This document shows positions 1 to 6,741 of a stretch of DNA of 13,055 bases, in pieces. The notes beneath the pieces were generated by a model, which was given only the letters and a program-made list of their open reading frames with translations, was not told the DNA's origin and ran no database searches. How positions within the stretch are numbered: position 1 is the stretch's first letter; every line of letters begins with the position of its first letter. Source of the stretch: Verrucomicrobiota bacterium (GTDB lineage Bacteria > Verrucomicrobiota > Verrucomicrobiia > Limisphaerales > J093). The translations under genes were made by a program, and so were the position numbers. Where the stretch lies: NCBI GenBank assembly GCA_029907285.1, contig JARYMD010000081.1:1-13055 (forward strand), given 5' to 3'.

Positions 1-2
1 CC

Positions 3-155
3 GCCGAGTTGGGTGAACAGGCACGCAAACGCATCAAGACCTGCGGCCTGCCTCGCGCTGTTTGCGATTACGTCGCCGGCATGACCGACCGCTACGCAAT
101 CCTCGAGCACCACCGGCTTGTCAAGCCACGTGCTGAAGACCCAGCCACCCACTGA
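3..155 (+). CDS. dGTPase-like HD-domain phosphohydrolase, C-terminal fragment
   Basis: This is the last 50 residues of a gene that begins upstream of the window and ends at TGA 153-155. The peptide contains VCDYVAGMTDRYAILEHHRL, which matches the C-terminal signature of deoxyguanosinetriphosphate triphosphohydrolase-like proteins (typically V-x-D-Y-I-A-G-M-T-D-R-Y-A). Members of this family use an HD metal site to hydrolyse dNTPs to deoxynucleosides and triphosphate in the cytoplasm. The HD catalytic residues lie further upstream and cannot be checked here, so substrate and activity are inferred only from the C-terminal motif. The frame is open from the first bases of the window. It converges on hemW across a 767-nt repeat-containing spacer, and no clear rho-independent terminator follows it. 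Confidence 0.8.
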   Translation, partial: AELGEQARKRIKTCGLPRAVCDYVAGMTDRYAILEHHRLVKPRAEDPATH

Positions 156-533
156 CCCGATCGCTGCCATTCAAACTCAGACTTCCTGCTCTCGCCGCAC
201 AGACATCGTTGAGCCGGAATTTGGTGGGAGATCAGTTTGCAGAACTCAGCCTCATTACCAAGGGGTCAGGTCCGAAACCCCTGCGGTCCAAGATTAGGAA
301 AAGCTCACCGTTTCTCTCCGACCTCATTCGGTCTTTGGCCAGCGCTGCTGCCCAGCACCGGGTCGTGATTGTAGTCCGCATGCTTCGCATGCCTGGCGCG
401 GCCGGAACAAAAGGTATCTGACAGACGCTAACCCGGCGCCTGCGACCGTTGATAAGTGCTGTCACCCACGCCGTGCTGCGTACCATGCCGAGCCCGGGAA
501 TCGCACCGGATTGGACGCACAGGCATCGGTCAC

Positions 534-719
534 CAAAATTCGGCGCCAGAACATTGACCGGCTGCGGGCGGTCAAGAATGCCCGCGCTCCCGCAGCGCGT
601 TGGAGAGAGCAATCGCGTTAGGAGCGCGGCCGTCCTCGGCCGCATCGACCAGAAGACCGATCCTACACCGGTTTCAATCATGCAAATCCGGCGCCCGAAC
701 ATTCACCGGCCGGGGGCGG
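534..719. repeat. Dispersed repeat mosaic, copy 1 (direct 38-bp copies plus inverted partner at 8682-8837)
   Basis: Two 38-bp direct copies, 534-571 and 682-719, match at 31 of 38 positions by hand alignment; both carry the core CGGCGCC-x-GAACATT-x-ACCGG. The whole 564-719 block is also a reverse-complement match to 8682-8837, sharing the 38-bp unit (34 of 38 against 682-719), a GATCGGTCTTC stretch and the GCGGCCG hairpin in the same order. Its minus-strand translation contains MRPRTAAL, also found at the other copy, which shows why such repeats are predicted as proteins. Confidence 0.8.
621..643. repeat. GGAGC-led hairpin module with TCCT loop
   Basis: GGAGC is followed by a perfect 7-bp stem, GCGGCCG (626-632) and CGGCCGC (637-643), around a TCCT loop. 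The same hairpin occurs in the opposite orientation at 8757-8779 (loop AGGA), and a related one is at 12944-12965 (loop TCCC). Confidence 0.75.
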
Positions 720-745
720 ACTCTAAACCGGACAAGCGCCGTAGG
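715..745. repeat. GGCGGACTCTAAACC / TAGGAGCG repeat fragment
   Basis: GGCGGACTCTAAACC followed by TAGGAGCGGC resembles 8634-8672 (GAGCTTAAACCCC, then TAGGAGCGCGGG) in the same orientation, whereas the adjacent block 564-719 matches the other locus in inverted orientation. The GCGG-(R)-ACTCT element also occurs at 13004-13013 and, reversed, at 3822-3832. Confidence 0.45.
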
Positions 746-922
746 AGCGGCATAGCACTCAATGTGGATGCACAAACCGCTTGGTTGCGTTGCCAGGACG
801 GCGGTGGCTTTGATGTCGCCCCCAACGTCGCTGGGCGTGAACTGTGCTGCGCAGCAGGATTCAACCAGCGCGGGTTGTGAGAGGCGTAACGCACTTTCAA
901 AAAGCCCTTTCCCTGGTATATG

Positions 923-2143
923 TCAGTATTCCGGCCTCAGAAACTGTTCTCCCACAAGGTCCGCAAACAGCATTCCTTTTGGCGTCAGCTTGAACCGGCT
1001 TGAGGTCATCTCAGCGTATCCTCCTTCGACAAAGTCAGCGATTTCATCCGCCCATTCGTCTCTCAGCTCAAACCCGGTCACTCGCCTGAACTCCTCGAAC
1101 GACCATCCGACGCTCATCCGCAACCCGAACGCTGCTGTTTCACCCGCGCGCGCCAAAGGCGAAAGCCGCTCTGCGGTCGCAATCGGCCTGTGTCCATTGG
1201 CCAACACCCGGCAATAACGACCAAGATCGTCAAAGTTCGCATAACGCACCCCCATCACGTAGCTTGCCGCGCTCGGCCCAAGCCCGTAATACCAACGCCC
1301 GCGCCAGTAGCTGATATTATGCCGGCATGCAAACGCCGGCGGTGCACCCGTGCCATCAAGCGTGTCCCGGGCAAAGTTCGACACCTCGTATTGCACAAAT
1401 CCCCGCGCTGCTGTCGCGCCAAGCAGCAGCTCGTACATCTCACACCCGAGGTCTTCTTCCGATTCAGATTTCCCCGCGCCGAATTCCTCGAAGAACGGCG
1501 TGTCCTGCTCGTAATTCAGTTCGTAAGCAGACAAATGCTCGCTGCCAAGCGCCAGCGCCTCTTCAAGGACCTTTTCCCATGCTGACAAGGTTTGACCCGG
1601 CACGGCAAACATAAGATCAATGTTAATGTTCGTGAACCCCGCTGCCCGCAGAATGTCAAACGAACGAAGCGCATCAGCGCGAGTGTGAACTCTGCCCAGC
1701 CTGTTCAGGACGGTCTCATCCAGCGACTGCACTCCCAAGGAAACCCTGTTGACCCCGAGCTGACGCAAGAACCGCGCCTTGTCCAATGTAAGCGTCGCCG
1801 GGTTCGCTTCAACGGTCCATTCACCGATGTCCGTCCATCCGGCCCGCTGGAAAACCGCCGCCAGCTTCTCAAAATGTTTCTCGCTCAGAAGCGATGGTGT
1901 CCCTCCCCCAAAATAGACCGTTTTCGGCGCAAGAGCCGGAACAACCATCTCCATCTCTTTCACCAGCATCTCAACGTAACGGTCAACCAGCTCACCCGAA
2001 AACGGGACCGAATAAAACGCGCAGTACGGGCATTTCCGAAGACAAAACGGAATGTGAACATAGAGATGGTGAACTGTGGGGCTGCCCGCGCCAGCCTCAG
2101 CCGGGACCAGCCCTTCCAATGCCCTGCAGTCAGTAACAGTCAT
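923..2143 (-). CDS. hemW: HemW, radical-SAM haem chaperone (coproporphyrinogen III oxidase-like)
   Basis: A cytoplasmic radical-SAM protein of about 406 residues, the usual HemW length. HemW family members bind haem and a [4Fe-4S] cluster and are thought to deliver haem to respiratory enzymes; they are often mislabelled as oxygen-independent coproporphyrinogen oxidase. Visible motifs are HIPFC-LRK-C-PY-C, giving the cluster-binding CxxxCxxC at about residues 34, 38 and 41, then GGGTPS near residue 80, VEANP, GVNRVSLGVQS, and the HemW-like C-terminal segments YEVSNFA, CRHNISYW and GLGPSAAS. An in-frame TTG at 2149 is possible, but the ATG at 2143 is preferred. It is the last gene of the minus-strand run behind thpR (42-nt gap) and the YdhF-like reductase. 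Lack of the extra N-terminal features of HemN and the family-typical CxxxCxYC-x-F favour HemW over HemN. Confidence 0.92.
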   Translation of the reverse strand: MTVTDCRALEGLVPAEAGAGSPTVHHLYVHIPFCLRKCPYCAFYSVPFSGELVDRYVEMLVKEMEMVVPALAPKTVYFGGGTPSLLSEKHFEKLAAVFQRAGWTDIGEWTVEANPATLTLDKARFLRQLGVNRVSLGVQSLDETVLNRLGRVHTRADALRSFDILRAAGFTNINIDLMFAVPGQTLSAWEKVLEEALALGSEHLSAYELNYEQDTPFFEEFGAGKSESEEDLGCEMYELLLGATAARGFVQYEVSNFARDTLDGTGAPPAFACRHNISYWRGRWYYGLGPSAASYVMGVRYANFDDLGRYCRVLANGHRPIATAERLSPLARAGETAAFGLRMSVGWSFEEFRRVTGFELRDEWADEIADFVEGGYAEMTSSRFKLTPKGMLFADLVGEQFLRPEY

Positions 2144-2185
2144 TGCCAATACTTGCCAACAGGCATGGCTCGGCTGCGTTGCGAT

Positions 2186-2776
2186 TCATTCCGCGCGCAG
2201 CAAAGGGAACTCCGCAATGTCCGTGTAGATCGGACCGTCCGGATTCAGCTCGCTTCTCACGAGAAATACCGATTCTGCCCGCCATTCACCGATGGTTGTG
2301 GGTGTAATCGACCGAAGCACCCGCGCAGCCGCCAGTTCCTCTCCAGCGGACCGCCGCGACAACCGGCCAAGCGTCAGGTGCGGATGAAATTCCCTGTCCT
2401 CCGTCGGATCACCAAAGCCGTGCGTGGCTGACGCAACCCGCTTCTGCAGTTCGCACAATGCGGCAACATCGCCCTCGACCCCGGCCCAAATCACTCGTGG
2501 GCGGTCCTTGCTCGGAAAAGCCCCAACACCTGCAGCGCGGAACTCCATGCAGCCGATGCCCTCACAAGCGCGGCCAAGAGCACCAACCAGATCACCAACG
2601 CGGCCAACCGCAACATTGCCCAGGAACACAAGTGTAATGTGCAGTTGGGCCCTTGAACTCCACCGAATCTGAACTCCGCCCAGTTGCTTCTTGAGCTTCG
2701 ACTGCAGATCAACCAAGGCGTGGGCAACATCGTCGCTTGCCTTGACCGCGACAAAAGTCCTGATGAACTCACTCAT
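2186..2776 (-). CDS. thpR: RNA 2',3'-cyclic phosphodiesterase (ThpR/LigT, 2H family)
   Basis: A 196-residue cytoplasmic protein of the 2H phosphoesterase family, of the expected size. It carries both signature histidine motifs: HITLVFLG (His46-x-Thr48) and HPHLTLGR (His133-x-Thr135). ThpR/LigT enzymes hydrolyse RNA 2',3'-cyclic phosphodiester ends to 2'-phosphomonoesters and have a reversible 2'-5' RNA ligase activity in vitro. The start MSEFIRTFVAVK at ATG 2776-2774 overlaps the stop of the upstream aldo/keto reductase in an ATGA, implying translational coupling; a longer GTG start at 2818 would run further into that gene and is less likely. HemW follows after about 42 nt. The role in RNA repair or tRNA end metabolism is family knowledge; nothing in the context narrows it. 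Confidence 0.9.
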   Translation of the reverse strand: MSEFIRTFVAVKASDDVAHALVDLQSKLKKQLGGVQIRWSSRAQLHITLVFLGNVAVGRVGDLVGALGRACEGIGCMEFRAAGVGAFPSKDRPRVIWAGVEGDVAALCELQKRVASATHGFGDPTEDREFHPHLTLGRLSRRSAGEELAAARVLRSITPTTIGEWRAESVFLVRSELNPDGPIYTDIAEFPLLRAE

Positions 2777-3717
2777 GGCAACCTTTGGCCGATCGCCGCT
2801 TCGTAAAGCCTGTACCACTCTTCGCGGGTCAAATCAACGTCGTCGGCCCCGGCCGCGGCCGCGATGTGTTCAGGGTTCGTTGAGCCTACGATCGGCTGAA
2901 TGCCGGCCGGATGCTTCAGAAGCCATGCAATCGCAATTGTCGTGCGCGTCACGCCTCTTTCCCGGGCAATCGCATCCAGCGTGTCATATACCCGCCTCTT
3001 CTTTGCATGGTGCGGGTCCTGCATGCTGACTCCTCCTCCCCCGGACAGCCTGCCGGCAGCCAGCGGGCTCCACGCTTGCGGGGTGATTTTCTCTGCAAGG
3101 CATTGATCGAGAGTGCCATCTTCAAAGGCCGTCACGTTAAACAAACTGATCTCAATCTGGTTAACAACGAGCGGCATCGGACAAAACTTCATGAGCATTG
3201 CGACCTGGCTCGGGCGGAAATTGCTGACGCCGAATTCCCGCACCTTGCCTGTGTCACGCAATTTCGTGAATGCCGAAGCAACCTCGGCAGGGTCGGCCAA
3301 CACATCCGGCCGATGCAGCAGATAAAGGTCAATCGTCTCAATCTGCAACCGCTGCAACGAACCTTCGCACGACCGTATAATGTGTGCTTCAGAAAAATCG
3401 TACCTATACGGCGCCTGCGGGTCAGGATCGCCAGCGCGCCGGATGCCGCACTTGGTGACAACCACCACCCTCTCGCGCATGCCCGGCGACTCTTGCAATG
3501 CATCACCCAGAATCTTCTCCGATACGCCGTCACAATAGATGTCCGCGTTGTCAAACAACGTGTAGCCAGCTTCAAAAGCCGCGTGAATTGCAGCCCGGCC
3601 ACGCGCCTCGCGCTCAGGTGTCACACCCGATGCATCCGGTGCCCCCGCCAACCGCCAGCAGCCGTACCCAATCCGACTACATCTCAATGAACTAATGCCA
3701 AGTTGAATCGTCTTCAT
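2773..3717 (-). CDS. YdhF-type aldo/keto reductase
   Basis: A 314-residue cytoplasmic aldo/keto reductase, an NADPH-dependent carbonyl reductase with a TIM-barrel fold. The full catalytic tetrad is visible: Asp56 and Tyr61 in LFDNADIY, Lys89 in VTKCGI and His135 in LYLLHRPD. The stretches GYGCWRL, HRPDVLADPAEVASAF, GVSNFRPSQ and NQIEISL follow the E. coli YdhF subgroup closely, whose physiological substrate is not established. The ATG at 3717 has a GGAG ribosome-binding site 7 nt upstream. It opens a minus-strand operon with thpR (ATGA overlap) and hemW. A perfect 6-bp inverted repeat sits 17 nt upstream of the start codon (3735-3748) and could be an operator. Confidence 0.9.
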   Translation of the reverse strand: MKTIQLGISSLRCSRIGYGCWRLAGAPDASGVTPEREARGRAAIHAAFEAGYTLFDNADIYCDGVSEKILGDALQESPGMRERVVVVTKCGIRRAGDPDPQAPYRYDFSEAHIIRSCEGSLQRLQIETIDLYLLHRPDVLADPAEVASAFTKLRDTGKVREFGVSNFRPSQVAMLMKFCPMPLVVNQIEISLFNVTAFEDGTLDQCLAEKITPQAWSPLAAGRLSGGGGVSMQDPHHAKKRRVYDTLDAIARERGVTRTTIAIAWLLKHPAGIQPIVGSTNPEHIAAAAGADDVDLTREEWYRLYEAAIGQRLP

Positions 3718-3724
3718 AAGCCAA

Positions 3725-3728
3725 CTCC
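3725..3728 (-). promoter_or_regulatory. Shine-Dalgarno GGAG of the YdhF-like gene
   Basis: On the minus strand GGAG lies 7 nt before the ATG at 3717, supporting this start. Most other genes in the window have no comparably clear site. Confidence 0.6.
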
Positions 3729-3734
3729 GGCGCA

Positions 3735-3748
3735 GACACTACAGTGTC
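3735..3748. promoter_or_regulatory. Inverted repeat GACACT-AC-AGTGTC, possible operator
   Basis: Perfect 6-bp arms (3735-3740 and 3743-3748) flank a 2-bp centre just upstream of the YdhF-like gene, where a repressor could block transcription. No convincing sigma-70 promoter was found with it, and the binding protein is unknown. Confidence 0.35.
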
Positions 3749-3821
3749 CAATGGCTTCAGTAAAACGTAATTCAGCGTCGCGGGTTTGCCACACCGATGG
3801 CTTCGCACACCCGCGGCCGTT

Positions 3822-3841
3822 AGAGTCCCGCCTTTAGGCGG
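3822..3841. repeat. CCGCCTTTAGGCGG hairpin with GACTCT tail
   Basis: CCGCCT and AGGCGG (3828-3833 and 3836-3841) form a 6-bp stem with a TT centre. On the minus strand this reads as the hairpin followed by GACTCTAACGG. The same order, hairpin then (G/A)ACTCT, is seen at 12993-13013, suggesting a shared small mobile or dispersed element. Confidence 0.45.
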
Positions 3842-3851
3842 CTATTGAATT

Positions 3852-3869
3852 GAGCAGTCATCGAGCAGT
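3852..3869. repeat. Direct repeat GAGCAGT x2, 11-bp period
   Basis: GAGCAGT occurs at 3852-3858 and 3863-3869, one helical turn apart, in the divergent spacer between the YdhF-like operon and the permease gene. The spacing would suit a tandem protein-binding site, but chance is not excluded. Confidence 0.3.
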
Positions 3870-3881
3870 GACACTTTGTAA

Positions 3882-3912
3882 GTTGAACGTTGAGCGTTGC
3901 ACGTTGAACGTT
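3882..3912. repeat. Heptamer tandem repeat, GTTGNRC-like, about 4.4 copies
   Basis: Units read GTTGAAC, GTTGAGC, GTTGCAC, GTTGAAC and then a partial GTT, exactly in 7-bp register. It lies 70-100 nt upstream of the probable permease start and is not part of a recognisable gene. Confidence 0.7.
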
Positions 3913-3982
3913 CCCGTGAAATTTCCGGGCCAAGCATGGAAATGGATTGCCAATCGGCCGACCCGGTCTTTACCGTTTTGCA

Positions 3983-4762
3983 GTGGAAGTTATCTGGCTT
4001 TGCGTATTCGCATTTCTGGCGGGGCTGCTTGACTCCATGGTGGGCGGCGGTGGGCTGATCCAAATCCCCGCCCTCTTCTTGTTCCTGCCGGAAAACAACG
4101 CTACCGCAGTGGCAACGGTTCTCGGCACCAACAAGCTATCGTCGATGTGTGGCACCGCAATTGCAGCCTTCCAATACAGCCGCAGAATAAATCTCCACTG
4201 GCAGACGATAATTCCGGCTGCGATCACCGCGTTTCTACTCTCGTTTTTCGGAGCGCTGGTGGTTGCTCGTCTCCAGCCGGCCATGGCAAAGAAGTTTGTG
4301 TTAATCTTGCTTGTTGCCGTGGCAGCTTACACTTTCTTTCACCACGACCTTGGCGATCGCGACATGCCCGGCCTGAAGAGTCGAACTGCAACGCTGTTCG
4401 CGGTGAGCCTCGGAGCAGCCATCGGATTCTATGACGGCTTCTTCGGCCCGGGCACTGGTAGTTTCCTCATATTCTGTTTTGTGAGCATCTTCGGCTGCAA
4501 GTTCATTGTCGCCTCGGCGGGCGCGAAGTTTGTCAACCTCGCCACGAACCTGTCAGCGGTGGCGTTGTTTGCGGCCACGAACCACATTCTTTACAAGTAC
4601 GCATTGCCAATGGGGCTGTGCAACATGGCCGGAGCAGTGGCTGGCACACACTGCGCAATTCTGAAGGGCAACCGATTCGTTCGGAGGCTCTTTTTACTGA
4701 CAGTGACCGCGCTGATTCTCAGGTACGGATGGGAGGTCTTGACGCAATTGTTCCATCATTGA
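3983..4762 (+). CDS. TauE/SafE (TSUP) family membrane permease, YfcA-like
   Basis: A multi-spanning inner-membrane protein of about 259 residues. TSUP proteins are thought to export or import small sulfur-containing or organic anions such as sulfite, sulfoacetate or taurine-derived compounds; the substrate here is unknown. The two family half-repeats are visible: GLLDSMVGGGG near residues 14-24 and GFYDGFFGPGTGSF near residues 147-160, with FVNLATNLSA and GNRFVRRLF typical of the YfcA subgroup. Hydrophobic segments alternate along the whole length. The GTG at 3983 puts the first transmembrane segment right at the N-terminus, as in relatives; an in-frame TTG at 3947 would add 12 residues. No strong ribosome-binding site is visible for either. 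It is transcribed divergently from the YdhF-like operon and convergently with the cytoplasmic Gfo/Idh gene, so it appears monocistronic. Confidence 0.87.
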   Translation: MEVIWLCVFAFLAGLLDSMVGGGGLIQIPALFLFLPENNATAVATVLGTNKLSSMCGTAIAAFQYSRRINLHWQTIIPAAITAFLLSFFGALVVARLQPAMAKKFVLILLVAVAAYTFFHHDLGDRDMPGLKSRTATLFAVSLGAAIGFYDGFFGPGTGSFLIFCFVSIFGCKFIVASAGAKFVNLATNLSAVALFAATNHILYKYALPMGLCNMAGAVAGTHCAILKGNRFVRRLFLLTVTALILRYGWEVLTQLFHH

Positions 4763-4858
4763 CCTCGGGCATATCCCGCGTGCGTGGCAGTGGCATGCGC
4801 AGAATGAATTCGCGCCGCCAAGAAACAAAGTGGCCGCAGAGCCTCGCTAACCAAACAT

Positions 4859-6022
4859 TCAGACTTTCACCCAGGTTCCGGCGCGATGACTCTTTATGAT
4901 CGCTTCGCACACCGCGACTTCGTGATGCCCGTCGTCGGCCGTTGCGAAGAGAGAGCGAGCCGAACCGCCACTTGTTATTGCCGCATAAATGGCGCGGAAG
5001 TTCATCTTGAATGTATCGGGAAAACCTTCCACGTGGCCTGGCGGATAATCCACGTAGCCTGTTGCGCCGTCTCCGAAAGCCAAAGTAGCACGCACAGCAG
5101 TCTGGTTCGCATCGTCCCGGTTGCCGAAATGCAGCATTTCCGGATTCTCTGAACACCACCAAGCCGACTTCTTCGACCCGTACATTTCGATTCTGATGCA
5201 GTTTTTTCGTCCGGCTGCCACTTGCGAAACCATGAGATTGCCGCGCGTACCGTTGCCAAACTGCATCAGCACGCTTGCGAAATCATCGGTTCGCACTTTG
5301 TAGGTGGCATACTTGACCTTGTCATCGGCCTGCGCGAATGTTTGGACCTCGCCCAACGGCCGGCGGCGCAGCTTGTGCCAGGTCCCGAGGTCAGCGAAAA
5401 CAGATTGAATCCTTGTGCCGAGAACAAACGACACGGCGTCCATCCAATGCGTCCCGATGTCCGCCACCGCACGTAGGTCCCCGCCCTCCTCCGGCAGCAG
5501 CCGCCAGTTGTAATCGGTATCCTTGAACAACCAGTCCTGCAGGTAAGAACCATTGACATGAATAATCTTGCCAAGGTCGCCGCGTTCGACCATCCGCCGC
5601 AGCGCGAGAACCGCCGGGTAGAATCGAACGTTGTAATTGACAGCGAACACACTCTTCGCGGTGCGTGCCGCCCTGACTATCTGAAGTGTTTCCCGCGTGT
5701 TCATGGCAAGCGGCTTTTCGCAAACCACGTGTTTTCTGGCGCGCAGAGCAGCAAGTGCCATCTCACCATGAAACCGATTTGGCGCAGTGATGTGGACCAC
5801 GTCAACCTCCGGGCAGGCGACCAGGGCGCGGTAATCGTCGAACGCACGGGGGATGCCCAGCCGAGCCGCAGCCTTGGCGCCCAAATCTCCCAAATCACAG
5901 ATCGCGGTCACAGCCACGCCGAGCCGCCGCAAGGCCTCGACATGAACCGGCCCGATGAAACCGGTGCCGATAACACCGGCCTTGATGGAGTGAATGCTTC
6001 GTTCTGCTGTTTCTGCTTTCAT
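4859..6022 (-). CDS. Gfo/Idh/MocA family oxidoreductase, cytoplasmic
   Basis: A 387-residue NAD(P)-dependent dehydrogenase with an N-terminal Rossmann fold and a C-terminal alpha/beta substrate domain. Visible features are the nucleotide loop GVIGTGFIG (residues 16-24), the catalytic EKP at 102-104 and the conserved Asp188-x-x-x-His192 in DIGTHWMD, so it looks catalytically competent. There is no signal peptide. Such enzymes oxidise or reduce sugars, inositols or sugar-derived acids; the segments YLQDWLFKDTDYNWR and PPGHVEGFPDTFK resemble sugar-dehydrogenase members, but the exact substrate cannot be read. It is the last gene of the LamG/AKR/cytochrome operon, starting 9 nt after the cytochrome stop, so shared expression is likely even though its compartment differs. 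Confidence 0.9.
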   Translation of the reverse strand: MKAETAERSIHSIKAGVIGTGFIGPVHVEALRRLGVAVTAICDLGDLGAKAAARLGIPRAFDDYRALVACPEVDVVHITAPNRFHGEMALAALRARKHVVCEKPLAMNTRETLQIVRAARTAKSVFAVNYNVRFYPAVLALRRMVERGDLGKIIHVNGSYLQDWLFKDTDYNWRLLPEEGGDLRAVADIGTHWMDAVSFVLGTRIQSVFADLGTWHKLRRRPLGEVQTFAQADDKVKYATYKVRTDDFASVLMQFGNGTRGNLMVSQVAAGRKNCIRIEMYGSKKSAWWCSENPEMLHFGNRDDANQTAVRATLAFGDGATGYVDYPPGHVEGFPDTFKMNFRAIYAAITSGGSARSLFATADDGHHEVAVCEAIIKSHRAGTWVKV

Positions 6023-6031
6023 GATCTGCCG

Positions 6032-6664
6032 CTATTTCCACTTGCACTTCCGTGAAGGCAATCGGTGTTTGCCATGGCACTCGGTGCATGTCTTGACTTC
6101 GTATGCGATCAACCACGCATCTGGCTTGTGTTTTTCCGCCTTCAAGAAAACCTGCTCTGCATTGTGGCAAGACATGCATCCGATTGCCAGTTTGTCGCGC
6201 GGATACATAATGTCGGGCGGAGTTCCGTTTCCGCCCGACGCCCACGATTCGTCAGCTATGTGCGCGTCGCACTCCCCGTGACACTTGGCGCACCCAACAC
6301 CGGCTCGAGCGTGCTTGAGCGCAAGTTCTTCACTGGCGAGATTCAAATGGCAAACTTCGCATCGGCTGTTGTCCGCCATTTCTCTGCCGCTCTCGTCACC
6401 CGACTCGCCTTCATCCAACAAAAGAGGCGCTGCTTCGCGGTCCCGTGACGGTGCATTCTTTACTGTCCCCCTTTGAAGTTGGGCCGGGGTTGCAGGTGAC
6501 CGTTCTTCCCGGGGCGCGATCGTTGCCTCATCGGCACGGAAAAGCATCCATCCCCGAACACAAAAGGCCAGAACCACAAGCAGGATCACAGCACGGCCCG
6601 CGGACGCGCAGGCAGTTGTTCTCTGAAAATGCGATCGGCGCCAACCGGTTCCTGAGTCAATCAT
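6032..6664 (-). CDS. Membrane-anchored tetrahaem cytochrome c (NapC/cytochrome c3-like)
   Basis: A 210-residue protein starting at ATG 6664 (MIDSG). A short cytoplasmic N-terminus precedes one transmembrane anchor (about residues 25-42, AVILLVVLAFCVRGWMLF), then an acidic, Pro-rich linker (about 45-98), then a haem domain. Four CXXCH sites are at 102-106, 125-129, 163-167 and 193-197. The haem domain has exactly four further histidines (118, 135, 179, 200), one after each motif, which would allow bis-His ligation of all four haems. This points to an electron-transfer protein on the periplasmic face, possibly taking electrons to or from the quinone pool; the redox partner is not shown by sequence. 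A TTG extension from 6757 would overlap the preceding gene and is rejected. It lies between the Tat-signal AKR-fold gene (77-nt gap) and the Gfo/Idh gene (9-nt gap). Confidence 0.88.
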   Translation of the reverse strand: MIDSGTGWRRSHFQRTTACASAGRAVILLVVLAFCVRGWMLFRADEATIAPREERSPATPAQLQRGTVKNAPSRDREAAPLLLDEGESGDESGREMADNSRCEVCHLNLASEELALKHARAGVGCAKCHGECDAHIADESWASGGNGTPPDIMYPRDKLAIGCMSCHNAEQVFLKAEKHKPDAWLIAYEVKTCTECHGKHRLPSRKCKWK

Positions 6665-6741
6665 GTCGGCATTTGCATTGGCGTGATCAGAGCAACCGCT
6701 GATCTGGGTGCTGAATTGTGGAGGTGAAACAACGGCGTTCC

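Larger units (their letters stand above)
156..922. other. Gene-free convergent spacer with repeat mosaic
   Basis: This 767-nt stretch lies between the 3' ends of the dGTPase fragment and hemW. No reading frame in it looks like a known protein. Its content is a mosaic of dispersed repeat modules, described separately at 534-719, 621-643 and 715-745. It also has two small hairpins: AGGGGT/ACCCCT arms at 261-266 and 277-282, and GCATGC-TTC-GCATGC at 378-392. Short frames on both strands read through the repeats, but they show a GC-rich Arg/Pro/Ala composition expected from repeat translation. Confidence 0.7.

Noticed and set aside
232..702. Minus-strand 156-residue open frame
   Set aside because: Much of it is translated dispersed repeat; it shares MRPRTAAL with the other repeat copy and has no recognisable domain.
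564..719. CRISPR-like array in the repeat-rich spacer
   Set aside because: Repeats are not evenly spaced, spacers are themselves repeated at another locus, and no cas gene is present.
449..880. Plus-strand 143-residue open frame in the left spacer
   Set aside because: It runs through the same repeat mosaic, has Arg/Pro/Ala-biased composition and resembles no known family.
1592..2431. Plus-strand 279-residue open frame
   Set aside because: It lies antisense to hemW and thpR, both of which have clear motifs; its length follows from high GC content.
2911..3690. Plus-strand 259-residue open frame
   Set aside because: It is antisense to the YdhF-like reductase, which has a complete catalytic tetrad, and it shows no domain of its own.
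4719..5162. Minus-strand 147-residue open frame overlapping two genes
   Set aside because: Arg-rich alternative frame of the cytoplasmic Gfo/Idh gene, with no motif and an awkward overlap with the permease end.
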